The notes under the pieces are model-generated. The model ran no database searches and had not been told where the DNA came from. It saw only the letters and a program-made list of their open reading frames with translations. 64,000 nt of DNA, taken from contig JAGYIF010000002.1 of NCBI GenBank assembly GCA_018402735.1, positions 124,001-188,000 on the forward strand. Reading direction: 5' to 3'. Position numbers and translations under genes: made by a program. Below are positions 1 through 7,691 of this stretch, piece after piece. This DNA is from Pelagibacteraceae bacterium. GTDB taxonomy: Bacteria; Pseudomonadota; Alphaproteobacteria; Pelagibacterales; Pelagibacteraceae. How positions within the stretch are numbered: position 1 is the stretch's first letter; each line of letters begins with the position of its first letter.

Positions 1-1
1 C

Positions 2-172
2 GGCTACCTAGAGCACGCCATGGAACAGATGAATTTCTCCGCCCGCGCCCATGATCGCATCCTCAAGGTTTCCCGCACGTTGGCGGATCTCGCCGGAAAA
101 CAAAACATCCGCCCTAACGACATTCTGGAGGCGATCCAGTTCCGCTCGCTCGACCGGCGGTTGTTCGAGTGA
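2..172 (+). CDS. ComM/YifB Mg-chelatase-like ATPase, C-terminal end only
   Basis: The window opens inside this gene; 56 codons and the stop are visible. The residues ([19 protein letters not shown], then ending SLDRRLFE) match the Mg_chelatase_C domain that closes ComM/YifB AAA+ proteins, which act in natural transformation as branch-migration helicases. The tail agrees at 49 of 56 residues with a second copy ending at 16873, and the roughly 40 bases after both stops are also similar. Whether the 5' part is intact cannot be seen. It may be the living comM of this genome or another displaced fragment. Family call is confident; status is not. Confidence 0.85.
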   Translation, partial: GYLEHAMEQMNFSARAHDRILKVSRTLADLAGKQNIRPNDILEAIQFRSLDRRLFE

Positions 173-540
173 GGTTTCCGAAACGCGTTGGAAGTCGCCC
201 CTCATTTCTTGTGTGTTGCCTCTCCAAGTCTTCCGTCTCTAAACCCCCACCCTCGGCGGAACCTCCATGAGGACATGGACACTACGAAATACATGCTGCG
301 TCTGGAATCTAGGGACGCACCGGGTTCACTGAAAGGGAAAAGGACAGAGGAAGCACGATTCACCCCCTTCACACCCTCTAAAACGCCCCCTTCAGCTCGC
401 GACCAGCCCCGTCCTTGCGGAAGCGGCAGCATGTCCAAAGTGCTGCAGACGCTGATCTTTTCTCTCTAGCCTCACCATATCAACGCGTTATTAATCAGAA
501 TCAACTTGATAAACAACGTGTTTATTTTACGGTAGTCCTC
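173..540. other. Non-coding spacer after the comM tail
   Basis: 368 bases with no convincing gene on either strand. The first 40 bases resemble the sequence after the second comM tail at 16874. The last 60 bases turn AT-rich and hold the palindrome and probable promoter of the ATPase gene that follows. Confidence 0.5.
509..525. promoter_or_regulatory. Perfect palindrome just upstream of the ATPase gene
   Basis: ATAAACA-acg-TGTTTAT is a perfect inverted repeat with 7-base arms, ending 15 bases before the GTG start at 541. It sits in an AT-rich patch with a TTGATA-like hexamer at 506-511. The position suggests an operator or promoter element for the ATPase. No regulator gene for it was identified. 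Confidence 0.4.
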
Positions 541-1926
541 GTGAGACGGGCGGTTTATCCGGAATTACAGGCGTGGCTGACGGACGGGCGGCGGAAGCCC
601 CTGATCCTGCGTGGGGCGCGTCAGGCTGGGAAAACGTGGCTGGTAAGGGAATTGGCGCGTGAGCGGAACCTGGCGTTGCTGGAGCTGAACTTCGAGCGCG
701 ACCCGTCGCTGGCGAAGGTCTTCCTGGACTCGGCGGATCCCTCGCGGGTGTTCGACGACCTGGCCTTGTTGCGGGATCACCGGGCGGCACCTGCGGATTC
801 CCTGCTGTTCATCGATGAGATCCAGGTCGCGCCCGAAGTGCTGGCGAGGCTGCGCTGGTTTGCGGAGGAAATGCCTGAGCTGCCGGTGGTGGCGGCGGGC
901 TCGCTGCTGGATTTCGCACTGGCGGATTTTTCGCACAGCATGCCGGTGGGGCGGGTGAGTTATGCCTATGTGGAGCCGCTGGGATTTCCGGAATATCTGG
1001 AAGCCCACGGACTGGAGCCGTTGCTGGAGCGCTTGCGGTCATGGCAACCGGGAATGGAGATCTCCGCAGCCGTCCATGGGAAGGCCATGGAGTGGTTCGA
1101 CCGCTACCAGATGGTCGGCGGCATGCCAGCGGTGGTGGCTGCGGACGCGCAGGGAGCCGATGCCAAAGCCTGCCGAGATCTCCAGCGCGACCTGCTGCAC
1201 ACCTATCAGGACGATTTTTCCAAATACGCCGGGTGCATCGACACCCGGGTCTTGCGCCAGGTGCTGCTTGCGGTGGTGGCCGCCCTGGGCGAAAAGTTCG
1301 TCTATAGCGCCGTGGGAGACGGGGTGAAGCTGGAGCCCGCGCGCCGTTCCCTGGAGATGCTCGCGGCGGCACGCCTTTGCAAGCTCATCCCGCACACGTC
1401 CGCCAACGGCCTGCCGCTCGCGGCGGAGAAAAACGACCGCCTGCGCAAGGCCGCCCTGCTGGACGTGGGCTTGGCTCATGCCTTGTGGAACACCCCCGCG
1501 CTCCGCCATTTCCCACGCTGGGAATCCCTGGCTCCCTGCATTCGGGGAGGCATCGGCGAGCAAATGGCCGCCCAGCAGCTCCACCTGCTCAGCGGTGGCT
1601 TCACACGCGATGGGCAGTTGTTCCACTGGCGGCGCGAGGGTGGCCGCGCCGGGGAAATCGATTACCTGCTGGAACTCCACGCCGCTGTTCTTCCCGTGGA
1701 GGTCAAAAGCGGAGCCGCCGGTTCCATGAAAAGCCTCCACCAGTTCATGCACGACAAAGCCCTGCCATTGGCTCTGCGCCTCGACCGCAATCCGCCCAGC
1801 CTGCAAGCCATGGAGGTATCCACCACCCAAGGCCAGGCGGTAAGCTACTCGCTGCTCAACCTTCCGCACTACCTGTGCGCGTTTCTTGGTGAAATCCTGC
1901 CCCGGATTTCCGGACAGCGGAGCTGA
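541..1926 (+). CDS. AAA-type ATPase of the DUF4143 family
   Basis: Product of about 461 residues. A Walker A motif GARQAGKTW lies near residues 25-33 and a Walker B motif LLFIDEIQ near 89-96; a DUF4143 region follows. The C-terminal part holds LPVEVKSG near residue 385, the typical end of this family, which resembles a restriction-endonuclease-like fold. These are stand-alone cytoplasmic ATPases, common in accessory regions and of unknown job. The GTG at 541 was chosen because the family N-terminus (RRAVYPELQAWL, then the P-loop) begins there; an in-frame ATG at 415 would add unrelated residues and run through the AT-rich palindrome. No partner gene is adjacent. Confidence 0.85.
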   Translation: MRRAVYPELQAWLTDGRRKPLILRGARQAGKTWLVRELARERNLALLELNFERDPSLAKVFLDSADPSRVFDDLALLRDHRAAPADSLLFIDEIQVAPEVLARLRWFAEEMPELPVVAAGSLLDFALADFSHSMPVGRVSYAYVEPLGFPEYLEAHGLEPLLERLRSWQPGMEISAAVHGKAMEWFDRYQMVGGMPAVVAADAQGADAKACRDLQRDLLHTYQDDFSKYAGCIDTRVLRQVLLAVVAALGEKFVYSAVGDGVKLEPARRSLEMLAAARLCKLIPHTSANGLPLAAEKNDRLRKAALLDVGLAHALWNTPALRHFPRWESLAPCIRGGIGEQMAAQQLHLLSGGFTRDGQLFHWRREGGRAGEIDYLLELHAAVLPVEVKSGAAGSMKSLHQFMHDKALPLALRLDRNPPSLQAMEVSTTQGQAVSYSLLNLPHYLCAFLGEILPRISGQRS

Positions 1927-1983
1927 AATTTCCGTCCCGCACCCGCGTTCGCCTTCCATCGTCTGCACCTTTGGCAAACGGCC

Positions 1984-2583
1984 TCACTCCATCGCCCTTT
2001 GAAATTCAGACGACTTTTCAATATACGCCGCCATCGTTCGCGCTGCCGTCCCGCTTTCCACGATCACGCTTCTGAAACGATCTTCCCAGAGCGTTCCGGT
2101 GCGGTTGTGCGTGCGGTTGAACCAGCGGGTGAAACGCTGCAACAGGGTCTTCATGAAATCGCTCAGATCATGCATCCGCGGCGTGAAACGACCGTGGATC
2201 TCCGCAACACGCTCCGGATTCCCTCCCGCAACACCGCCCTCCGTCCGCGCCGCAAGCAGCTCATCGGCAACGGATTTCACGAAAATCTCCCCATAAAACA
2301 CACCCAGCCGCTTGAACAATTCCGCGTCGCTCAAGTCTCCCTGCGGCATCGGCGGAACCTCAAGGAGGATGTGGAAATGATTCGACATCACGCAGTAAGA
2401 AAGCACCCGGCAACCACTGAAATTCTCCACCATCCGCAGGAACATCCGGAACTTCCCCCGCTCCTCATCCCCAAAAACGAACCGCCTGTCCACCACTCGC
2501 GAAACACAGTGATAAATTGACGGCTTTTCCTCCGATTCCGCCCATGGCGAAATCCAGCGCTTGCTGACTTTCTTGCCTGACAT
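1984..2583 (-). pseudogene. REP-associated tyrosine transposase (RAYT, Y1_Tnp), C-terminally truncated
   Basis: 199 residues. The HUH metal-binding pair is present as NHFHILLEVP (His69, His71), and the segment LLQRFTRWFN followed by a GTLWEDRF motif is typical of TnpA_REP/RAYT proteins. Two points suggest it is inactive. The usual tyrosine in the 'QRYTRYFN' helix is phenylalanine here. The protein also stops right after AAYIEKS, where relatives continue with an NPVRAG-type segment and about 50-100 more residues. RAYTs move or maintain short palindromic repeats. It lies between the DUF4143 ATPase and a truncated secreted protein, so the locus has been rearranged. Family call is confident; loss of function is inferred. 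Confidence 0.75.
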
Positions 2584-2613
2584 GTCCCCACCCCAGCCAA
2601 CTCAGTCCCGTAG

Positions 2614-3141
2614 TCAAAGGAATTCTGTCATTTTTCCGGGAATCTTGAAATACAGGCGTAGGTCAAGAGGCGTGGCAACCGTATGACTTCTAACCGCCGC
2701 ATCAGGAGTTCCTTCGTTCCAGCTGTAGGTATTCGAGCTACCGGCATTGCCTTGTGCAGCCCAGTTGGCAAATACGCCATTAATGACAGTGCCATCCGCT
2801 AAATCAAACGTCCAAGACACCGGGCCGGCGGTCCAGCGGATCGTCGTATTCGCGTAGGTCGTGCCGTCGGGCTCCCAGGCGTTTCGACCGCCGGCGGCTT
2901 GGTTCCCAACGCTCTCACCAAAATTCGTGCCAGTTTGCGTAAAGGTTGTATTCGAAGCCTCAGTCGCGCCACCAATTTTCGGGCCGTCGATGGCATACAA
3001 GGTGCCCGTGACCGTGTAAGTGCTCGCACCGTTGATATTACCAGAGGGTACTATCACAGCCGCATTGGCCATGCTTGCAGTCAACGCAAATCCCGCAATG
3101 CATGCGAGGCGCGTGGTGGTATCAATGAAGTGGGTTTTCAT
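2614..3141 (-). CDS. Secreted protein of unknown function, probably C-terminally truncated
   Basis: 175 residues from the ATG at 3141, chosen because a clear signal peptide follows (MKTHFIDTTTRLACIAGFAL, then SMANAA). The mature part is rich in Gly, Thr, Asn and Trp, with motifs such as TIRWTAGPVSWTFDLADG, which suggests a beta-sandwich extracellular protein like the PEP-CTERM proteins of Verrucomicrobia. No PEP-CTERM anchor is present and the chain ends abruptly with GKMTEFL, 30 bases from the RAYT start. The original 3' end may have been lost when the RAYT inserted. Function unknown. Confidence 0.6.
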   Translation of the reverse strand: MKTHFIDTTTRLACIAGFALTASMANAAVIVPSGNINGASTYTVTGTLYAIDGPKIGGATEASNTTFTQTGTNFGESVGNQAAGGRNAWEPDGTTYANTTIRWTAGPVSWTFDLADGTVINGVFANWAAQGNAGSSNTYSWNEGTPDAAVRSHTVATPLDLRLYFKIPGKMTEFL

Positions 3142-3535
3142 GATTTTCGAGGGGTAGTTGATTGACTCAATGATGGAGGAGTTGGATGAATCAGTGAGTA
3201 TCCAACGACAAAAACCAAATGCAGCCTGTTGTGCAAATAAACTCTCAAATACAACTGGTATTGCTTTGATCACGTTTCCCGGATCACCGATCCAGGACGT
3301 CCGTATCGCATTGAAACTGCGCCACCCCCATTGTCCTACTGCCGTCTATCCTCGATGGCATGGAGGCTGAAAATATCTCCGCTAGCGCGAATGGCACAGT
3401 TTTAAGGACCTATTACGCGATTTCTGATAAAAGGACCATCCTTATTGCGATATGATTGGTGCGGAACTTTGTCGTTTCTTGCATTGCCGGGCACCGGCAG
3501 GCAATTCGTATGATTGATTGGTTAAGATAGATACT
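3142..3535. other. Divergent intergenic region between a secreted protein and the GH99-like gene
   Basis: 394 bases without a supported gene, so the promoters of both divergent neighbours probably lie here. At about 3402-3454 an imperfect direct repeat is visible: AAGGACC..ATTACGCGAT followed by AAGGACC..ATTGCGAT, spaced like a tandem operator upstream of the GH99-like gene. No binding protein can be assigned; the GntR/LacI-type gene at 5089 is an obvious candidate. Confidence 0.35.
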
Positions 3536-4903
3536 ATGAAGAGGATTCGAGCTTCCACCTTGGCAGGGGTGGTCTGTGGGCTGCTACTGGTAGGAGGTGC
3601 GATCGGTTGGATCGTGCCGAACCGGATCGATGTCATGGACGGCAGGCGCGTGCCGATTGGCTCGATAGAGCCTACACGTGTCGATGCATCGTCCCTCACA
3701 GGTAAAGTGATGTGCGGCTACCAAGGTTGGTTCGGCACTCCCGGTGATGGTGAAGGACGGGGATGGAGGCACTACCACAATCCGGCGACGCGGCAGTTTA
3801 CCCCTGGTCATGCCAGCATCGAGTTCTGGCCGGACTTGAGTGAGCTTGGACAGCACGAGCGTTTCGATACCGAATTCCGCCACGCTGACGGTCGAGTTGC
3901 GCAGGTGTTCAGTTCGGCGGTCCGTGACACCGTGGTAAGGCACTTCCAATGGATGAAGGAATATGGGATTGACGGCGTATTCGTGCAGCGATTCGCCACC
4001 GAGGTGACCAAGCAGGGAACCTCGGGCAAGCCGATGGCCGAAACGGTGAACCGGATCCTCGATAACTGCCGTGCTGGAGCTGAACAGCACGACCGCACCT
4101 ATGCCGTAATGTATGATCTCTCCGGCATGAAGTCGGAGCGAATGAGCCTGGTCAAGGATGACTGGCGGCATCTAGTCAAGGAAATGGGAATCCTCGAAGA
4201 TCCAGCTTACCAGCACCACAGCGGCCGACCGGTGGTGTCCGTGTGGGGGGTCGGTTTTGGTGAGGATCGGAAGTACGGGGCGAAGGAGGTGCTTGAGCTG
4301 ATTGATTTCTTTAAAAACGACCCCGAGTATGGTGGGCTCACCGTGATATTAGGCACCTCGACCCACTGGCGGGATGGGATTCGTGATGCCGGGGCGTTCG
4401 CTACATGGGAGCCGGTTTATCGGATAGCCGACATCATCTCGCCGTGGACGGTGGGACGTTACCGCGATGCCAGGCAGGCCCGCGCCTATGCAAACACCCG
4501 CGCCAGGGAAGATCGGGCCTGGTGCATCGCCAACGGTAAGGAATTCATGCCGGTTGTGTTCCCGGGCTTTGGCTGGTCGAACCTGAAGAATTTGACCGCC
4601 GAAGATCCCGATGTCGCCATCGATCGGGATGGCGGTCGGTTTCTCTGGGCGCAATATGACGCGCACATTCGCGATGGCGGCGTGAAAATGATCTATCAGG
4701 CGATGTTCGACGAACTCGACGAGGGCACTCACATCTTCAAGTCCACCAACGACCCGCCGATCGGCGAAAGCAAGTTTCAGACCTATGCCGGACTGCCTTC
4801 CGATTACTACCTGTGGTTGGTCGGTGAAGCCTCCCGTCGGCTAAGGCAAGAGATCGTTTCAACCCCTGACCTCCCGGTGCGGAGTTCAAGTCCAGGTCAA
4901 TAA
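3536..4903 (+). CDS. Glycoside hydrolase family 99/71-like protein
   Basis: About 455 residues. A membrane anchor or signal sequence (TLAGVVCGLLLVGGAIGW) is followed by the family hallmark VMCGYQGWFGTPGDG. Further segments (FQWMKEYGIDGVFVQRF, YDLSGM, FDELDEGTHIFK) resemble GH99-like and xylosidase/arabinosidase-annotated TIM-barrel proteins. GH99 enzymes act on alpha-mannosides, but this subgroup is uncharacterised, so substrate is open. The ATG at 3536 gives a standard signal start; a TTG 18 bases upstream is possible. It stands at the head of a carbohydrate region and is convergent with the regulator gene at 5089. Confidence 0.75.
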   Translation: MKRIRASTLAGVVCGLLLVGGAIGWIVPNRIDVMDGRRVPIGSIEPTRVDASSLTGKVMCGYQGWFGTPGDGEGRGWRHYHNPATRQFTPGHASIEFWPDLSELGQHERFDTEFRHADGRVAQVFSSAVRDTVVRHFQWMKEYGIDGVFVQRFATEVTKQGTSGKPMAETVNRILDNCRAGAEQHDRTYAVMYDLSGMKSERMSLVKDDWRHLVKEMGILEDPAYQHHSGRPVVSVWGVGFGEDRKYGAKEVLELIDFFKNDPEYGGLTVILGTSTHWRDGIRDAGAFATWEPVYRIADIISPWTVGRYRDARQARAYANTRAREDRAWCIANGKEFMPVVFPGFGWSNLKNLTAEDPDVAIDRDGGRFLWAQYDAHIRDGGVKMIYQAMFDELDEGTHIFKSTNDPPIGESKFQTYAGLPSDYYLWLVGEASRRLRQEIVSTPDLPVRSSSPGQ

Positions 4904-4973
4904 ATTCCCATGAACCAACCATCCATCCTTCGGTGGCTTCTGCGAGTGGCTGGCGTTTGAGTTTTTCCTGCTT

Positions 4974-4994
4974 TAGGAGCTTCTGGTGCTCCTA
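4974..4994. terminator. Hairpin between convergent genes
   Basis: TAGGAGC-ttctggt-GCTCCTA forms a 7-base-pair stem in the 185-base gap between the GH99-like gene and the convergent regulator gene. There is no run of T after it, so terminator function is a guess from position and symmetry. Confidence 0.4.
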
Positions 4995-5088
4995 TGTTGT
5001 CGTCACAGCAATCGGGTGGTGATCGCTGATCGGGCTGTGGCGGTAACTGCGTAGTGCTCGCATTGATCCGGCACAGGCCTCGAAACCC

Positions 5089-6156
5089 TCACCTGCCCTT
5101 CGGCACAGGCCCGATTGTCCCGCCTTCGACGAACTTGGACTTGATGAGCGTCTGCCGAAGGTCCTGCTTCCCGTGTGCAATGTTCTCGGCCCAGCGGGTC
5201 ACCCGGCGAATCACGGGGAGATAATCCCAGCGGATATGGGTGACGGGGGGCTCTTGCCACGCGAAGGTCGGGTCCCAATCGTCACACACGAGAGAGACAT
5301 CCCGCGGAGCGATGATGCCCCGTTGCGCCAGATGGTCTCGTGCGGCTGCGAACAGCCTCGGTTCCATGATGATCAGGGCGGTTGGAGGCGTATACCGAAA
5401 GAGAGTGTCCAGTCCGCGGTGAAAATCCTCGGAACCGCTTCCCCAATCGGGTAGGTTGTAGGATCCGATCTCGATTCCCTGGGCCTGCAGTTCATCGAGA
5501 AAGGCTTGTTCGCCAAGGGCCGGACGAGGCTTCCGGCGTTCCTCCTGCACCAGCATCACGATGCGCCGATGGCCAAGGGAAACCAGTCGCCGCACCGCCT
5601 CCTGAATCGCCGGAACCTTGCGGGGACACGCGGCCGCAATCGGAAGATCACTGAAGCGGCCGAACAGAGCCAAAGCTGGGACTGACTGCTCGGCAAACCA
5701 ACTCAGGACTTCGCGGGATCCTGCGGCAACGATCCAGGCATCGGCCGATGTGCGCTTGACCAAGGCCGCGACTCTATCGGGGCGCATCTTCAGATCCCAC
5801 AGGGATTCCCGCGCGAAATGGAATCGAAACCCTGTCTCCTCAAGCTGTTGGCTGAGTGCGGACATAAAGGGCATCTCACGGCTGGACTTGTCATATGGCA
5901 GGCATCTCAGAAGCAAGGGGCGGGGTTCGAGTTGCTCGGCAGACACCTGCACCCGCCGCCGCTTTCCCGCACCCTGCCCTACCAGCAGCCCTTCCTTCTC
6001 CAGCTGCCGCAGGGCCGTGTCCACCGTCTCCCGGTTCACTCCCAATTCTCTTTCCAAGCGCAGGACGCCCGGCATGAAGTCCCTCCATCGCCCCTTCAAC
6101 AATTCGGAACGGAGGTGCTCCGCGACCTGTTCCGAGCGTGTTGGAAAATGAAGCAT
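5089..6156 (-). CDS. GntR-type helix-turn-helix regulator with LacI-like sugar-sensing domain
   Basis: 355 residues. Residues 1-70 form a winged helix of the GntR type (SEQVAEHLRSELLKGRWRDF, then LERELGVNRETVDTALRQLE). From about residue 80 to the end it matches a periplasmic-binding-protein-like LacI/GalR effector domain (GHRRIVMLVQEERR, PTALIIMEPRLFAAA, DVSLVCDDWDPTFAW). This architecture is common in Verrucomicrobia and Planctomycetes for sugar-responsive control. Its place between the GH99-like gene and the PEP-CTERM and lyase genes suggests it controls this locus. A palindrome lies 21 bases before its start codon. Ligand unknown. Confidence 0.85.
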   Translation of the reverse strand: MLHFPTRSEQVAEHLRSELLKGRWRDFMPGVLRLERELGVNRETVDTALRQLEKEGLLVGQGAGKRRRVQVSAEQLEPRPLLLRCLPYDKSSREMPFMSALSQQLEETGFRFHFARESLWDLKMRPDRVAALVKRTSADAWIVAAGSREVLSWFAEQSVPALALFGRFSDLPIAAACPRKVPAIQEAVRRLVSLGHRRIVMLVQEERRKPRPALGEQAFLDELQAQGIEIGSYNLPDWGSGSEDFHRGLDTLFRYTPPTALIIMEPRLFAAARDHLAQRGIIAPRDVSLVCDDWDPTFAWQEPPVTHIRWDYLPVIRRVTRWAENIAHGKQDLRQTLIKSKFVEGGTIGPVPKGR

Positions 6157-6177
6157 TGCGGAAATAACCTACGGGTT

Positions 6178-6187
6178 TATCATGATA
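6178..6187. promoter_or_regulatory. Palindrome upstream of the GntR/LacI-type regulator
   Basis: TATCATGATA is a perfect 10-base palindrome in the 142-base gap between the regulator gene and the divergent PEP-CTERM gene. Position fits an autoregulatory operator. It is short enough to occur by chance, so confidence is low. Confidence 0.3.
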
Positions 6188-6298
6188 GTTGTCGAGAGCA
6201 ATCTTTCTGGACGAAGTTGTAGTGAGAGGGTTCCTTGAGCTCGTCAGTTACGCAACCGTCGAGCCTGACTTGCAATAAAACCTCAAATCAAACCTCAA

Positions 6299-7096
6299 AT
6301 GAAACATCGAAAAACAAGCCTCGTCGTTGCCGCAACCAGCCTTCTGGTCCTCGGCAGTTCAATTTGTCCGTGCCACTCCGCGACGATTATCCATGAAACT
6401 TTCGGCGGCACTGGCTCGGCGCTGAGCGGAACAACCGCTGAAATCTTCAACACTGCCATTGTGACCGCAGGTGGTTCAGCGACGTGGAACGCCAATAGCA
6501 ATTTTCTCGACAATGGCACTGTCAACAATGGGGCGGATGCCGGGGCATCTCTTAGTCTCGGTAGCTATGTCAACGATGCGAAGGGCACGGCTAACGGTAA
6601 GTTTGAACTCACCTATACAGTTTCGCAAACGTCTGGTGCTTGGATTTCTCTTGGATTCTCAGCAACAGCAGCACCGACGGCTCATTTCACGTCGGACGCG
6701 GGGGCTGGACTGGCGACCATCATCTATCGCGGTGTGGACACTGCCTTCGGCAATTTGGGCGAGTTGGATATGTATGCTGGCCCTAGGACTACGGATGCCG
6801 TAGATGGCCCGGATGGCAATACCGGGGCAAGGACGCTTACCGCTACCATCGATTTTACTCCCGCCGCCGGCTACGACGGAACGACTGACTTTGGAACCGT
6901 GACATGGTCCGATAGCGTCTTGGGGGACCTGGGTAGCGCAGCCCTGCCCAATTCAAGCTTCGGCTCCATCCTGATCTCAACGTCGAAAACCTCTGGGACG
7001 ATCAGTAATCTCACGCTAACACAGATCCCCGAGCCCTCAAGCATCATGCTTTCCGGATTGGCGCTAGCCGGGCTGGCCTTGCGTCGTCGTCGCTGA
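6299..7096 (+). CDS. PEP-CTERM sorting-domain secreted protein
   Basis: 265 residues. Signal peptide MKHRKTSLVVAATSLLVLGS up to about residue 26, then a Gly/Thr/Asn-rich beta-structured middle typical of surface lectin-like or adhesin-like proteins. It ends with a textbook PEP-CTERM signal: IPEPSSIMLSGLALAGLALR plus further arginines (Pro-Glu-Pro, hydrophobic helix, basic tail). This signal is processed by an exosortase and is frequent in Verrucomicrobia. The start codon lies in a tandem duplication of AAACCTCAAAT (6278-6301). The signal peptide is nearly duplicated in the next gene. Specific function unknown. Confidence 0.85.
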   Translation: MKHRKTSLVVAATSLLVLGSSICPCHSATIIHETFGGTGSALSGTTAEIFNTAIVTAGGSATWNANSNFLDNGTVNNGADAGASLSLGSYVNDAKGTANGKFELTYTVSQTSGAWISLGFSATAAPTAHFTSDAGAGLATIIYRGVDTAFGNLGELDMYAGPRTTDAVDGPDGNTGARTLTATIDFTPAAGYDGTTDFGTVTWSDSVLGDLGSAALPNSSFGSILISTSKTSGTISNLTLTQIPEPSSIMLSGLALAGLALRRRR

Positions 7097-7129
7097 AGTT
7101 GCCGCCTGTTTACGAATCCTTATTGCAGA

Positions 7130-7155
7130 GAGGCCCGCACCTTCGTGTGGGCCTC
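7130..7155 (+). terminator. Rho-independent-type hairpin after the PEP-CTERM gene
   Basis: GAGGCCCGCAC-cttc-GTGTGGGCCTC forms an 11-base-pair stem (one G-T pair) with a 4-base loop, followed by TTCTGTCT. It starts 33 bases after the stop codon and should end the PEP-CTERM transcript. Confidence 0.75.
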
Positions 7156-7206
7156 TTCTGTCTATGAAGTCTGCCATTGGAAGCCCCCCTGCTCATACCA
7201 CACGGA

Positions 7207-7662
7207 ATGGAACATCAAAAAACAAGCCTAGTCGTTGCCGCGATCAGCCTTTTGGCCCTCGGCAGTTTGATCAGCCCTAGCCACGCCGAGATCCTCGTCA
7301 AATACGAGTTCACCGGAGCGAGCGCGGCCCAGACTTCCGGAAGTGCCACGGGGACAAACGTGACATTCGGTGCCTTCACGGGCGGAGGCGCTGCTGGAAC
7401 CATCGGTTTCTCGGGTAGCACCGATGGTGACCAGTTGGGCGGGGTGACCTACGCCTCCGGCACTGCGCCGGGGCCCACCGATACACCCGACACCACACTC
7501 ACAACGCAGTGGTCCACCGACTTGGAGTTCTGGGAAGACTTCACCTCGCCGCAGAGCGAGACTCCGACTGGTGATGGCCTCGTGAATTGGATCTTTGTTT
7601 TAGAGGGACCGCCGGAGCATTTATTTATCAGACTGCAGGCAACCCCGGAAACAACAGAATAA
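7207..7662 (+). CDS. Secreted protein with duplicated signal peptide, probably a truncated PEP-CTERM relative
   Basis: 151 residues from the ATG at 7207. The signal peptide (MEHQKTSLVVAAISLLALGS) is almost the same as that of the gene at 6299, in both protein and DNA. The mature part starts EILVKYEFTG, a common opening of verrucomicrobial PEP-CTERM proteins, but there is no PEP-CTERM anchor and the C-terminus is unusual. Around 7587-7680 another frame reads GAFIYQTAGNPGNNRIR, which resembles the normal continuation of such proteins. A frameshift or internal deletion near 7580 is therefore likely. It may be a pseudogene; it lies 29 bases upstream of the lyase fusion gene. Confidence 0.55.
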   Translation: MEHQKTSLVVAAISLLALGSLISPSHAEILVKYEFTGASAAQTSGSATGTNVTFGAFTGGGAAGTIGFSGSTDGDQLGGVTYASGTAPGPTDTPDTTLTTQWSTDLEFWEDFTSPQSETPTGDGLVNWIFVLEGPPEHLFIRLQATPETTE

Positions 7663-7691
7663 GAACGCACAGCATCGACCCCACTAACACC

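Noticed and set aside
188-469. Open frames on both strands in the first spacer
   Set aside because: Low-complexity composition, no family motif, and they overlap each other; treated as chance frames in GC-rich DNA.
415-540. Longer N-terminus of the DUF4143 ATPase from the ATG at 415
   Set aside because: It translates the AT-rich promoter-like region and palindrome and adds residues that do not fit the family start.
6178-6187. A strong claim that the palindrome is the regulator's operator
   Set aside because: Ten bases is too short to be sure, and no second copy was found beside the other genes of the locus.
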